In this document: piece by piece, positions 25,899 through 35,547 of the stretch | Layout: each line of letters starts with the position of its first letter | Numbering within the stretch: position 1 is the stretch's first letter | Source: Elusimicrobiota bacterium | Lineage (GTDB): Bacteria; Elusimicrobiota; Elusimicrobia; FEN-1173 | Direction of reading: 5' to 3' | NCBI GenBank assembly: GCA_016714745.1 | Contig: JADKCG010000002.1 | Location: 62,001 to 126,000, forward strand | DNA length: 64,000 nucleotides | Translations under genes and position numbers: made by a program | Notes under the pieces: generated by a model | Told to the model about the DNA's origin: nothing | The model's input: the letters and a program-made list of their open reading frames with translations, nothing else | Databases searched by the model: none

Positions 25899-26312
25899 CT
25901 AGAAATGGTCCCGCGCCACAAGGCGCGTGGAGATGGGCAATTTATGCCCCGCCAGTCTCATCGCTTCTTTGGCTTGCTCCGCCGTCACGCCTTCAATCTC
26001 AAAGAGGATCCGGCCCGGTTTCACAACGGCCACCCAAAACTCCGCATTCCCTTTTCCTTTTCCCATCCGCGTTTCGGCCGGTTTCTTTGACACCGGCTTG
26101 TCCGGAAACACCCGAATCCACACTTTCCCGCCCTTCTTTAACGTGCGTGAAAGCGTGATCCGCGTGGCTTCGATTTGCCGCGCGGTGATCCAATGGGATT
26201 CCAACGCCTGCAATCCGTATTCACCGAACGCCACAAACCCGCCCGCTTTGGTGCGGCCTTTTAACCGGCCGCGATGGGACTTTCTATATTTGACGCGCGA
26301 AGGCATGAGCAT
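25899..26312 (-). CDS. rplP: Large ribosomal subunit protein uL16
   Basis: 137 residues, MLMPSRVKYRKSHRGRLKGR. The conserved KVWIRVFPDKPVSKKPAETR and GKGKGNAEFWVAVVKPGRIL are present. GGAG precedes the first ATG. Confidence 0.97.
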   Translation of the reverse strand: MLMPSRVKYRKSHRGRLKGRTKAGGFVAFGEYGLQALESHWITARQIEATRITLSRTLKKGGKVWIRVFPDKPVSKKPAETRMGKGKGNAEFWVAVVKPGRILFEIEGVTAEQAKEAMRLAGHKLPISTRLVARDHF

Positions 26313-26315
26313 AAA

Positions 26316-27152
26316 TTACTCCACGTTCCCTTCACGTTTTTTTGCTTCGTCTTCTTCCTGCTGAATCTTGCTCATCACTTCTTCTTCGATCGCTTCCGCT
26401 TCCACCACCGGCTCCACAACGACCGTGGGTTCCAACGTTAAAAGCCCCGCTTCGGCTTTTTTCGCCAACTCTTCTTTTTCTTTTTCTTCGATCACGCGCA
26501 CTTCCGCCATCAAATCCGCGTCGGTCTTTTGGAAAAGTTCTTTACGGAATATCCATGTTTTGATTCCGATGGTCCCCATCTTGATGCGCGCTTCCGTCGT
26601 CCCATAATCGATGTCGGCTCGGAACGTTTGGAGCGGCACCCGGCCCTCTTTTAGCCACTCGGTTCGGGCAATTTCCGCTCCACCCAACCGGCCCGCCACC
26701 ATGATCTTGATGCCCAACGCGCCCCCCTGCATGGCGCGTTCCATAGACCGTTTCATGGCCCGGCGAAACCCCACCTGTTTCTCTAACTGCATGGCCACAC
26801 CTTCCGCCACCAGCTGGGCATCCACTTCCGGCCGTTTTATTTCAATAATTTGGATCGCGGTCTTTAAACTTGTCATTTCTTCCACCACGTTCCGGAGCCC
26901 TTCAATATCGGCGCCTTTTTTGCCGATCACCAGGCCCGGCCGGGCGGTGTATATATTGACGCGGAGATATTTCCCCGTACGTTCAATGCCGATCTTTGAC
27001 ACCGCCGCCAACTTAAGCCGCTCTTTTAAAAATTTGCGGATTTTAAAATCTTCCTCGATCAGGGTGGGCATCTCTTTGAGGTTCAGCCATTTAGAGTCCC
27101 ACTCTCGAATGTAACCGAGACGTATTCCCTTGGGGTGCGTTTTGTTGCCCAT
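26316..27152 (-). CDS. rpsC: Small ribosomal subunit protein uS3 with acidic C-terminal extension
   Basis: 278 residues. The first 215 form the usual KH and C-terminal domains (GLVIGKKGADIEGLRNVVEE). The last 60 (EEKEKEELAKKAEAGLLTLE, then TVVVEPVVEAEAIEEE) are an acidic, probably disordered or helical tail that typical uS3 lacks. It is part of the mRNA entry tunnel. Confidence 0.95.
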   Translation of the reverse strand: MGNKTHPKGIRLGYIREWDSKWLNLKEMPTLIEEDFKIRKFLKERLKLAAVSKIGIERTGKYLRVNIYTARPGLVIGKKGADIEGLRNVVEEMTSLKTAIQIIEIKRPEVDAQLVAEGVAMQLEKQVGFRRAMKRSMERAMQGGALGIKIMVAGRLGGAEIARTEWLKEGRVPLQTFRADIDYGTTEARIKMGTIGIKTWIFRKELFQKTDADLMAEVRVIEEKEKEELAKKAEAGLLTLEPTVVVEPVVEAEAIEEEVMSKIQQEEDEAKKREGNVE

Positions 27153-27167
27153 CGAAAATGTTCTCCC

Positions 27168-27494
27168 TTAGTTGTCGCTCACGACAATCGTGAGATGACA
27201 GGTTTTGCGTTTGAACATCGCGCGCGATCCCATGGCCTTGGGCATGACACGCTTGAGCGCCGGCCCGTGATTGGCCCATGCCTTCGCCACCTTCAAGCGC
27301 GTCACATCCGCCCCTTTCCCAGCGTTGGAGATGGCGCTCTTGAGAGTTTTCCCCACAAGGACCCGCGACGCCCGCGGCACCCACGGCAACAGCCCCATGG
27401 CATCGATGACAGACTTGCCTTTGATTAAGTTTAAAACCTGGTTCACCTTTCGGTATGAAAACCGCGCGAACCGTGCATGTGAAATAGATTCCAT
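27168..27494 (-). CDS. rplV: Large ribosomal subunit protein uL22
   Basis: 108 residues. Contains FSYRKVNQVLNLIKGKSV and VMPKAMGSRAMFKRKTCHL; the extended loop near residues 80-95 lines the exit tunnel. Confidence 0.96.
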   Translation of the reverse strand: MESISHARFARFSYRKVNQVLNLIKGKSVIDAMGLLPWVPRASRVLVGKTLKSAISNAGKGADVTRLKVAKAWANHGPALKRVMPKAMGSRAMFKRKTCHLTIVVSDN

Positions 27495-27502
27495 GGGATC
27501 CT

Positions 27503-27790
27503 CTACGTTTTGGACGAGGCTTCTTTCGTATGCGCCTCGCCGTGGCCACGGAAGTAGCGGGTCGGGGAAAATTCTCCCAACTTATGGCCCACCATCTGTT
27601 CTGTGACGTAAACCGGTGTGTGTTTTTTGCCGTTATGCACAGCGAACGTGACTCCTACAAAATCCGGCGCAATCGTGCTGGCGCGCGCCCATGTTTTAAT
27701 GGGTTTCTTGTCCCCGGCCTTTCGCATTTTCTGGACCTTTTCCACCAGATTCGCGTCGATGTAGGGACCTTTTTTCTTAGAGCGTGACAT
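27503..27790 (-). CDS. rpsS: Small ribosomal subunit protein uS19
   Basis: 95 residues, MSRSKKKGPYIDANLVEKVQ to the conserved HKLGEFSPTRYFRGHGE. It is in the head of the 30S subunit near tRNA. Confidence 0.97.
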   Translation of the reverse strand: MSRSKKKGPYIDANLVEKVQKMRKAGDKKPIKTWARASTIAPDFVGVTFAVHNGKKHTPVYVTEQMVGHKLGEFSPTRYFRGHGEAHTKEASSKT

Positions 27791-27800
27791 GAGATTCTCC

Positions 27801-28640
27801 TTACGCGGATTCCGCGGCGTTCGTTCGTCGCCGGAGAATCATCCACTGATGCTGTTTAGGGGATCGCGTTTTGTAGCCTTTCGCCGGCTGATTCCACGGC
27901 GAGCGCGGCTGGTTATTGCCTTTGCTTTTCCCTCGGCCACCCCCGTGCGGGTGATCCACCGCGTTCATGGCCGTTCCGCGTACCTGGGACCGAAACCCCC
28001 GGTGCCGCCATCGTCCCGCATTTCCAATGGTCAAATTTTCATGTTCGGTGTTGCCCACTTGCCCGATCGTCGCCATGCATCGGTCCGGCACCATACGAAT
28101 TTCGCTCGACGGCATCTTCAGCGTGGCATACCCGTTTTCTTTGGCCATGATCCGAACCGCCGCCCCCGCCGATCGCGCCATTTGCGCGCCGTTGCCTGGA
28201 ACCAATTCCACCGCGTGCACCACGGTTCCCAGCGGGATGCTGCTTAAAGGCAAAGCGTTTCCCACCGTGATTTCTGCCGTAGGACCCGACATCACGTTGT
28301 CGCCGACTTTCAGACCAACGGGCTGTATAATATAGCGCTTTTCGCCGTCTTTGTAAAATAACAATGCGATGCGCGCGCTTCGGTTGGGATCATATTCGAT
28401 CGAGGCCACTTTGGCCGGCACCCCGAATTTGTCCCGCTTAAAATCAATCAGGCGATAGGCGCGTTTGTGCCCCCCCCCGCGAAACCGCACCATGATTGAC
28501 CCGGTATTGTTACGGCCGCCCGTCTTACGCAGGGGCCGAACCAGCGACTTTTCTGGCGTGGTTTTTGTAATCTCACTGAAATCTTCAACCGTGATAAATC
28601 GCCGCGAGGGCGTATACGCTTTAAACGTTTTCATCGGCAT
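27801..28640 (-). CDS. rplB: Large ribosomal subunit protein uL2
   Basis: 279 residues. It includes the GGGRGKSKGNNQPRSPWNQP segment near the essential His (MNAVDHPHGGG). It supports peptidyl transferase activity and subunit joining. Confidence 0.97.
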   Translation of the reverse strand: MPMKTFKAYTPSRRFITVEDFSEITKTTPEKSLVRPLRKTGGRNNTGSIMVRFRGGGHKRAYRLIDFKRDKFGVPAKVASIEYDPNRSARIALLFYKDGEKRYIIQPVGLKVGDNVMSGPTAEITVGNALPLSSIPLGTVVHAVELVPGNGAQMARSAGAAVRIMAKENGYATLKMPSSEIRMVPDRCMATIGQVGNTEHENLTIGNAGRWRHRGFRSQVRGTAMNAVDHPHGGGRGKSKGNNQPRSPWNQPAKGYKTRSPKQHQWMILRRRTNAAESA

Positions 28641-28644
28641 GGGG

Positions 28645-28938
28645 TTATCCCTGGGGCTCCGCGTATTTAATGTCTTGGCCTTTTTTAAGTGTCACGATGG
28701 CCTTTTTCCATTCCGACTGATAGCCTGTCCGCTGTCCGCGGCGGCGCAATTTGCCCGGCACGCGCATGGTATTGACGCTTGTGACGTCCACATTGAACGC
28801 CGATTCCACCACTTCCCGGATTTGCCCTTTCGTCGCGTTGGGGGCCACTTCAAAAACAAACTTGTTCAGCGCTTTCAGCTGGGTCGACCGCTCGGTGATG
28901 AGCGGGCGCCGAAGAATGTGTGAAAAAGAAAGAGTCAT
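28645..28938 (-). CDS. rplW: Large ribosomal subunit protein uL23
   Basis: 97 residues with RPLITERSTQLKALNKFVFE and NVDVTSVNTMRVPGKLRRRG. It docks trigger factor and SRP at the exit tunnel. Confidence 0.95.
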   Translation of the reverse strand: MTLSFSHILRRPLITERSTQLKALNKFVFEVAPNATKGQIREVVESAFNVDVTSVNTMRVPGKLRRRGQRTGYQSEWKKAIVTLKKGQDIKYAEPQG

Positions 28939-29627
28939 TTCGCCACCTCTGGAGTGATTCGATTCTCCGGCCCGGACGAACGTTCAGAGGTATCGGACCC
29001 CTCCCCCCCGAGACGTGTGGTAATTTCGTCTAACGCCGCGCGGGTAAACACAAGTTCGTCGGCCAGCAGGGCTTGATAGCTGGTGAGATCTCGCGCCAAC
29101 CGCAGACGCACTGTGGGGATGTTCCGCATGGCTCGATTCAAAATTTCAGGAATCGAATCCACAATCAATACAGATTTGGGCGCCAGTTTTAACGATTTCA
29201 GCAATTCCACCGCCCGTTTCGTTCTCGGTTCTGAGACCACCAAATTCTCGATCACCCGAAATTTCCCGTCTTTGACAAAGGACGAAAGAACCGCTTTCAT
29301 CGCGAGCCGTCGTTTGGCCGGGGGAACCGCTTGGTTGTAAGACCGGGGTTTCGGCCCGAACGTCACGCCCCCGTGACGCCAGAGCGGAGAACGAGTGGAT
29401 CCGGCCCGCGCGTTTCCGGTGTGTTTTTGTTTCCACGGTTTTATTCCGCCGCCGGACACTTCGCCGCGGGTTTTCGTCGAGTGAGTGCCCCGCCGTTCGT
29501 TGGCCAAATAGGCGGTCACCACTTCGTGCACCAGCGCCGAGGACGCTTTCACTCCAAAAACGTTCGGCGACAAAGTTACCGTGTTCACTTTTTCTCCCTT
29601 CGTATTCATCACGTCAACGGTCAGCAT
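28935..29627 (-). CDS. rplD: Large ribosomal subunit protein uL4
   Basis: 230 residues. TRGEVSGGGIKPWKQKHTGN and ARAGSTRSPLWRHGGVTFGP form the conserved tunnel loop. The C-terminus (after about residue 205) is a variable tail. In E. coli uL4 represses the S10 operon; no such leader is evident here. Confidence 0.96.
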   Translation of the reverse strand: MLTVDVMNTKGEKVNTVTLSPNVFGVKASSALVHEVVTAYLANERRGTHSTKTRGEVSGGGIKPWKQKHTGNARAGSTRSPLWRHGGVTFGPKPRSYNQAVPPAKRRLAMKAVLSSFVKDGKFRVIENLVVSEPRTKRAVELLKSLKLAPKSVLIVDSIPEILNRAMRNIPTVRLRLARDLTSYQALLADELVFTRAALDEITTRLGGEGSDTSERSSGPENRITPEVAK

Positions 29628-29636
29628 GGGATCCTC

Positions 29637-30395
29637 TTACTTTTTTCCCGGGGCGGCCTTCGCCGCTTTTTTCACGACAACCTTGGGTGTGCCTTTCCGG
29701 GCTCGTTTGGGGCGCGTGGTCTTATAAATTCGGACACAGGCACCGATGGGGCCGGGCACAGACCCTTTGATCAACATTAAATTTTGGTCGAGATCAACAC
29801 TCACCACTTTCAAACGCTGAACGGTGCCGGGTTCCGCCCCCATATGGCCGGGACCCCGTTTGCCGGGCCACACCCGTTCACGGCCGCTGGACCCCGGGGT
29901 ACGCCATCGATCCGATTGACCGTGGGTTTGGGGCCCGCCTTTGAACCGGTGCCGTTTGACAACGCCGGCGAAGCCTTTTCCTTTGATCGTCCCGCGCACG
30001 TCAACAACGTCGCCGGAAACAAATTGGTCCACACGAACAGACATGCCGGGTTCAAACCCCGTTGTCGACGGAACACGGAACTCCTGAACCCATTGGGTGG
30101 GAGTCACACTGACTTTGGCAAAATGGCCCAATTCCGGTTTGCTTAAATTTTTCCCTTTCGTTCCGCCGAACCCCACTTGAACGGCCTCGTAGCCATGAGG
30201 CACATTCGTTTTCACTTGCAGGATGGGACAAGGGCCCGCCTCGAGCACAGTCACAGGAACGATTTCCCCTTTCGGGTCAAACACGCGGGTCATCCCCAAT
30301 TTCCTCGCCAAAATGGCCTTGAGGGCGGGTGTGGGTTTGGGGGCCGCCGCCACGGCGGCTTCGGCCGGTTTTTCTGCTATCGTTGTTTCAGACAT
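29637..30395 (-). CDS. rplC: Large ribosomal subunit protein uL3 with N-terminal extension
   Basis: 252 residues, about 40 more than usual. The first 28 (MSETTIAEKPAEAAVAAAPK) are a charged Ala/Pro-rich extension, then LGMTRVFDPKGEIVPVTVLE begins the normal fold. The Gln-methylated loop (GGPQTHGQSDRWRTPGSSG) is present. A basic tail ends the protein. Confidence 0.95.
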   Translation of the reverse strand: MSETTIAEKPAEAAVAAAPKPTPALKAILARKLGMTRVFDPKGEIVPVTVLEAGPCPILQVKTNVPHGYEAVQVGFGGTKGKNLSKPELGHFAKVSVTPTQWVQEFRVPSTTGFEPGMSVRVDQFVSGDVVDVRGTIKGKGFAGVVKRHRFKGGPQTHGQSDRWRTPGSSGRERVWPGKRGPGHMGAEPGTVQRLKVVSVDLDQNLMLIKGSVPGPIGACVRIYKTTRPKRARKGTPKVVVKKAAKAAPGKK

Positions 30396-30480
30396 TGTCG
30401 TTTTCCCTAACCTTCGGTTTCAACATAAAGTTCGCCAGCAATAATCAAACCGCTTAAACCAAAATACCCCGACGCTCTTT

Positions 30481-30507
30481 TTAAAAAAGGGGACGAACGC
30501 CCCCCCC
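30481..30507 (-). terminator. Intrinsic terminator at the rpsJ stop codon
   Basis: After TAA the minus strand reads CGGGGGGGGCGTTCGTCCCC then six T residues. The stem GGGG(A/C)...CCCC with a CGTTCG loop starts within three bases of the stop. It may separate rpsJ from rplC. Confidence 0.8.
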
Positions 30508-30508
30508 G

Positions 30509-30835
30509 TTAGAGCTTTATCTCTACATCGACGCCGGCGGGGAGGTCGAGTTTCATCATTTCTTCAACCGTCTTCGCCGTGGGTTCCAAAATGTCGATGA
30601 GCCGTTTATGGATGCGCATCTCAAACTGTTCCCGTGACTTTTTGTCGGTATGCACCGATCGGTTCACGGTATATTTCTTAATGTGCGTCGGAAGAAGAAC
30701 CGGCCCCGCCACGGACGCCCCGGTGCGATGAGCCGCCTCCACAATTTTCGTGAGAGAATCGTCCAACATCTTGTGGTCGTAGGCCCGAAGCCGGATACGA
30801 ATTTTCTGTTGGGTCGGCGCGGTCGCTGTGCTCAT
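30509..30835 (-). CDS. rpsJ: Small ribosomal subunit protein uS10
   Basis: 108 residues with KIRIRLRAYDHKMLDDSLTK and SREQFEMRIHKRLIDI. It also serves as the NusB partner in antitermination. It is followed by a terminator rather than by direct fusion to rplC. Confidence 0.96.
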   Translation of the reverse strand: MSTATAPTQQKIRIRLRAYDHKMLDDSLTKIVEAAHRTGASVAGPVLLPTHIKKYTVNRSVHTDKKSREQFEMRIHKRLIDILEPTAKTVEEMMKLDLPAGVDVEIKL

Positions 30836-30953
30836 CTCAGTTCACCGAGAACGCGCATTCAAAACCCGCCGACGATTTCGCGTCGTGGAGACTTAACGTC
30901 ACAAGACTCCGCCCCACATACAAATCTCCCTTCAGGATCAAATCGCCCATGTC
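30836..30953. other. 118-base gap between tuf and rpsJ
   Basis: I see the rpsJ upstream region but no strong terminator or gene. Confidence 0.4.
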
Positions 30954-32153
<1,200 letters not shown>

Positions 32154-32364
32154 TTTTTTTCTCCTCTGTTAATTTCCGGTCGAGAATCCTGCTTGACACA
32201 AAAATTCCTTCCCTCATCCGCCCCTCGGGGGTCGCGTGTGCCAGTGGCACACGTTTGCGACGGGCCGAACAGGCCCCGGGTCCGAAGGACCTTCTCCCAA
32301 GGGGAGAAGGAATATCAAATCGCCCAGACGTCTTGCCGTTTGAAAAAAGGGCCGAACGGCCCCC
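32154..32364. other. 211-base fusA-tuf gap with hairpins
   Basis: Holds the fusA terminator and a plus-strand block with two perfect stems: CGTGTGCC-AGT-GGCACACG (32235-32253) and CCTTCTCCC-AA-GGGGAGAAGG (32290-32310). The block resembles a dispersed repeat. Confidence 0.6.
32235..32310. repeat. Two-hairpin repeat block
   Basis: CGTGTGCC/GGCACACG and CCTTCTCCC/GGGGAGAAGG pair perfectly. Sequences of the CCCTCATCC...CTTCTCCC type are widely dispersed in bacteria; this one may be a local copy. Confidence 0.55.
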
Positions 32365-32366
32365 CT
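32341..32366 (-). terminator. Intrinsic terminator overlapping the fusA stop codon
   Basis: Minus strand: TAG, then GGGGGCCGTTCGGCCC and six T residues. The stem GGGCC-GTTC-GGCCC is preceded by the stop codon itself. Confidence 0.8.
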
Positions 32367-34461
32367 AGCGGCCGGCGGCGACAGCGCCCTGGAACTTCTG
32401 AACGATCTCTTCTTGAATGTTGCGCGGTGCTTCTTCGTAATGGCTGGGTTCCATGCTGTAACTCGCCCGGCCTTGAGAAAGGGATCGCAACGTCGTCGCG
32501 TATCCGAACATTTCTTTCAAGGGAACATGCCCGTGAATGATGGTCACGTTGCCTTTATTTTCCTGGCTTTCAATTTTTCCGCGGCGGCGCATGAGGTCGC
32601 CCATCACGTCGCCCAAATAATCTTTGGGTGTCGTTACGTCGATGCGCATGATCGGTTCCATCAACACGGGGCTGGCCCGCCGCACGCCGTCTTTCAAGGC
32701 CAAAGACGCCGCGATCTTAAACGCCATCTCGTTGGAGTCCACTTCGTGGAAACTGCCGTCGGTCAAAGTCGCACGGAAATCCACCATGGGATACCCCGCC
32801 AAGGGACCCGACTCCATGGATTCGCGCAACCCTTTTTCCACGGCGGGAATGTATTCCCGGGGAACTCGGCCGCCTTTGATCTTATCGACAAATTCGAACC
32901 CCGACGCCGGGGGAAGCGGTTCCAGCTCGAGCCACACGTGGCCGTATTGGCCCCGTCCGCCGGTTTGTTTAATGTATTTCCCTTCGGACTCCACTTTTTT
33001 CCGGAAGGTTTCACGATACGCCACTTGGGGTTGACCCACATTGGCTTGCACATTAAATTCCCGCCTCATGCGGTCCACCAAAATGTCCAGGTGCAGTTCG
33101 CCCATCCCGGCAATGATCGTTTGGTTTGTTTCGATATCGGTGCGGACCCGGAACGTGGGATCTTCTTCTGCCAAACGGTTCAACGCGATCCCCATTTTTT
33201 CTTCGTCGGCCTTTGATTTCGGTTCAATGGCCACCGAAATGACGGGTTCCGGGAACTTCATGGATTCTAAAATGATCTGCGCTTCTTCATCACAGAGCGT
33301 TTGACCTGTGATGACAGATTTTAATCCTACGCCCGCCGCAATTTCACCTGCGTAAATTTCGTCGATTTCTTCCCGCTTGTTCGCGTGCATGCGAAGAATG
33401 CGGCCCAACCGTTCCCGGTTGCCCGTGTTCGCGTTAAAAACGTAAGAGCCCGATTTAATCATGCCGGAATACACTCGGAAATAAGTCACTTTTCCAACGT
33501 GCGGATCGCTTTGAATTTTAAACGCCAAGGCGGCGAACGGCGCGTCGTCTTTGGGTTCACGAACCAATTCCTTTTCGCTGTTCGGTTCGTGGCCAATGGT
33601 CGGTTTCACGTCCAAGGGAGACGGCAGATAATCGCACACCGCGTCCAACATGGGTTGCACGCCCTTGTTTTTGAAAGACGAACCGCACATCATGGGGAAA
33701 AATTTCCCGGAAATGGTGGCTTTTCGAAGTACGCGTTTGATCTCTTCTTTCGTGATTACTTTTCCATCAAGGAAATTGGCCGCAAACGCGTCGTCGTGAT
33801 CCGCCAAGGCCTCAATCAAAACATCTCGGTATTCCGCCGCCTTTTCTTTCAGGTCCGCCGGGATTTCGGTAATTTCAAATTTCGCCCCCAACTCTTCTCC
33901 GTCCCACACATGGGCGTTCATCTCCACCAAATCCACGATCCCTTTAAACGTGCCTTCGGCCCCGATCGGAAGCTGAATCGGAACCCCTTGAACTCCCAAT
34001 TTATCGTGCACCGATTTCACGCAATCGTAAAAGTCCGCGCCCACCTTGTCCATTTTGTTCGCGAAAATCATCCGGGGCACTTGGTATTGGTCCGCCAACC
34101 GCCAATTGGTTTCCGACTGGGGTTCCACACCCTGGGACCCGTCTAAAAGGACCACGGCGCCATCCAACACCCGCAACGACCGGTTCACTTCCGCCGTAAA
34201 ATCAATGTGGCCAGGGGTATCAATAATATTGATTTGGCATTCGCGCCAGCGGCAATAGGTCGCGGCGGAGGTGATCGTGATCCCCCGTTCCCGCTCCTGT
34301 TCCATCCAATCCATGGTGGTGTTGCCGTCATGGACCTCGCCAATCTTGTGGATGCGGCCGGCGTAATAAAGAACGCGCTCCGTCGTGGTCGTCTTCCCCG
34401 CATCGATGTGGGCGGTGATTCCGATGTTGCGAACTTTGGCTAATGGAAACTGTCTTGGCAT
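32365..34461 (-). CDS. fusA: Elongation factor G
   Basis: 698 residues. The GTPase domain has AHIDAGKTTTTE (18-29), TPGHIDF and NKMDKVGADFYD. Domains II to V follow, with the domain IV/V sequence EYIPAVEKGLRESMESGPLA. It drives translocation. No frame problem is visible over 2.1 kb. Confidence 0.97.
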   Translation of the reverse strand: MPRQFPLAKVRNIGITAHIDAGKTTTTERVLYYAGRIHKIGEVHDGNTTMDWMEQERERGITITSAATYCRWRECQINIIDTPGHIDFTAEVNRSLRVLDGAVVLLDGSQGVEPQSETNWRLADQYQVPRMIFANKMDKVGADFYDCVKSVHDKLGVQGVPIQLPIGAEGTFKGIVDLVEMNAHVWDGEELGAKFEITEIPADLKEKAAEYRDVLIEALADHDDAFAANFLDGKVITKEEIKRVLRKATISGKFFPMMCGSSFKNKGVQPMLDAVCDYLPSPLDVKPTIGHEPNSEKELVREPKDDAPFAALAFKIQSDPHVGKVTYFRVYSGMIKSGSYVFNANTGNRERLGRILRMHANKREEIDEIYAGEIAAGVGLKSVITGQTLCDEEAQIILESMKFPEPVISVAIEPKSKADEEKMGIALNRLAEEDPTFRVRTDIETNQTIIAGMGELHLDILVDRMRREFNVQANVGQPQVAYRETFRKKVESEGKYIKQTGGRGQYGHVWLELEPLPPASGFEFVDKIKGGRVPREYIPAVEKGLRESMESGPLAGYPMVDFRATLTDGSFHEVDSNEMAFKIAASLALKDGVRRASPVLMEPIMRIDVTTPKDYLGDVMGDLMRRRGKIESQENKGNVTIIHGHVPLKEMFGYATTLRSLSQGRASYSMEPSHYEEAPRNIQEEIVQKFQGAVAAGR

Positions 34462-34657
34462 AAATTCTTAGTCTACCCTCTTTATTAACATTAAAATTCG
34501 ATCATTCCCACACTAATCTGACAAAAAATCACCCAAAAAATCGGGCAACTATAAAATTCTTTCCAACAAGCAAGTGGAGGCGCCTTTCCTTCAGCCCCAC
34601 GAATCCCAAAAAAACCGCGCCTGCAATCAAGCTTTTTGAAAAAAGGGGCGAACGCCC
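34462..34657. other. 196-base gap between rpsG and fusA
   Basis: Contains the rpsG terminator. No gene is visible. Confidence 0.5.
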
Positions 34658-34660
34658 CTA
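34636..34660 (-). terminator. Intrinsic terminator overlapping the rpsG stop codon
   Basis: Minus strand: TAGGGGCGTTCGCCCC then six T residues. The stem GGGGC-GTTC-GCCCC begins inside the stop codon. Confidence 0.8.
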
Positions 34661-35137
34661 CCAGCGGTAATGGGCGAAGGCTTGGTTGGCTTCGGCCATT
34701 TTATGTGAATCTTCCCGTTTTTTCATGACGGGCCCTTCTTTCTTGGCGCACAAAAGAATTTCCTCGGCCAACCGTGTGGACATCGGTTTGCCCGTTTTTC
34801 CTCGGGCCACTTGCAGAATCCACTTAAAGGCAATGGTCTGACCCCGTTCCGGCCGGACTTCGTTGGGCACCTGGTACGTCGCACCCCCCACGCGACGAGG
34901 CCGAACCTCAAGCAGTGGGCGGGCATTTTCAATGGCCCGGGTAAATACGGTCAACGCGTCTTCGCCGCTTTTTTCTTTGACTTGAGACATCGCACCATAA
35001 AATATTTTTTCGGCGGTGACCTTTTTTCCCATAAAATTCACGCGCCCGATAAAGCGGGCCGCCAACACAGAACCGAACTTGAAATCCGGGTCAGGAATAC
35101 CGCGTTTTTCGCGGGGTTTTAGCGCTTTACGAGGCAT
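34658..35137 (-). CDS. rpsG: Small ribosomal subunit protein uS7
   Basis: 159 residues with MPRKALKPREKRGIPDPDFK and NARPLLEVRPRRVGGATYQV. It binds the 3' major domain of 16S and starts head assembly. Confidence 0.96.
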   Translation of the reverse strand: MPRKALKPREKRGIPDPDFKFGSVLAARFIGRVNFMGKKVTAEKIFYGAMSQVKEKSGEDALTVFTRAIENARPLLEVRPRRVGGATYQVPNEVRPERGQTIAFKWILQVARGKTGKPMSTRLAEEILLCAKKEGPVMKKREDSHKMAEANQAFAHYRW

Positions 35138-35152
35138 GGCGTCTCCTGGCCT

Positions 35153-35539
35153 TTACTTTTTGTCAGCGGCCTTGGGCCGCTTGGCGCCATACTTCGAGCG
35201 CCCCTGCTTTCGATCGGTGACGCCCGTCGCGTCCAGGGGGCCCCGAACAATATGGTAGCGAACGCCCGGCAAATCTTTCACTTTACCGCCGCGAACGAGA
35301 ACGATCGAATGTTCTTGCAAATTATGACCGACCCCCGGAATGTAGGCCGTCACTTCCATGCCCGTCGATAATTTCACACGGGCCACTTTCCGTAACGCCG
35401 AATTCGGTTTTTTGGGCGTCGTGGTGTAGACCCGCGTGCACACCCCCCGACGTTGCGGCGACGAATGCAGAGCCGGCGCTTTTGTCTTATAGATCATCGG
35501 CTCCCGGCCGAACCTTACCAATTGTGTTGTTGTGGGCAT
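35153..35539 (-). CDS. rpsL: Small ribosomal subunit protein uS12
   Basis: 128 residues. The decoding-site loop TTPKKPNSALRKVARVKL keeps Lys, and PGVGHNLQEHS is intact, so no classic streptomycin-resistance change is visible. GGAG lies before the ATG, overlapping the corrected end of rpoC by nine bases. Confidence 0.97.
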   Translation of the reverse strand: MPTTTQLVRFGREPMIYKTKAPALHSSPQRRGVCTRVYTTTPKKPNSALRKVARVKLSTGMEVTAYIPGVGHNLQEHSIVLVRGGKVKDLPGVRYHIVRGPLDATGVTDRKQGRSKYGAKRPKAADKK

Positions 35540-35547
35540 ACGGGCTC

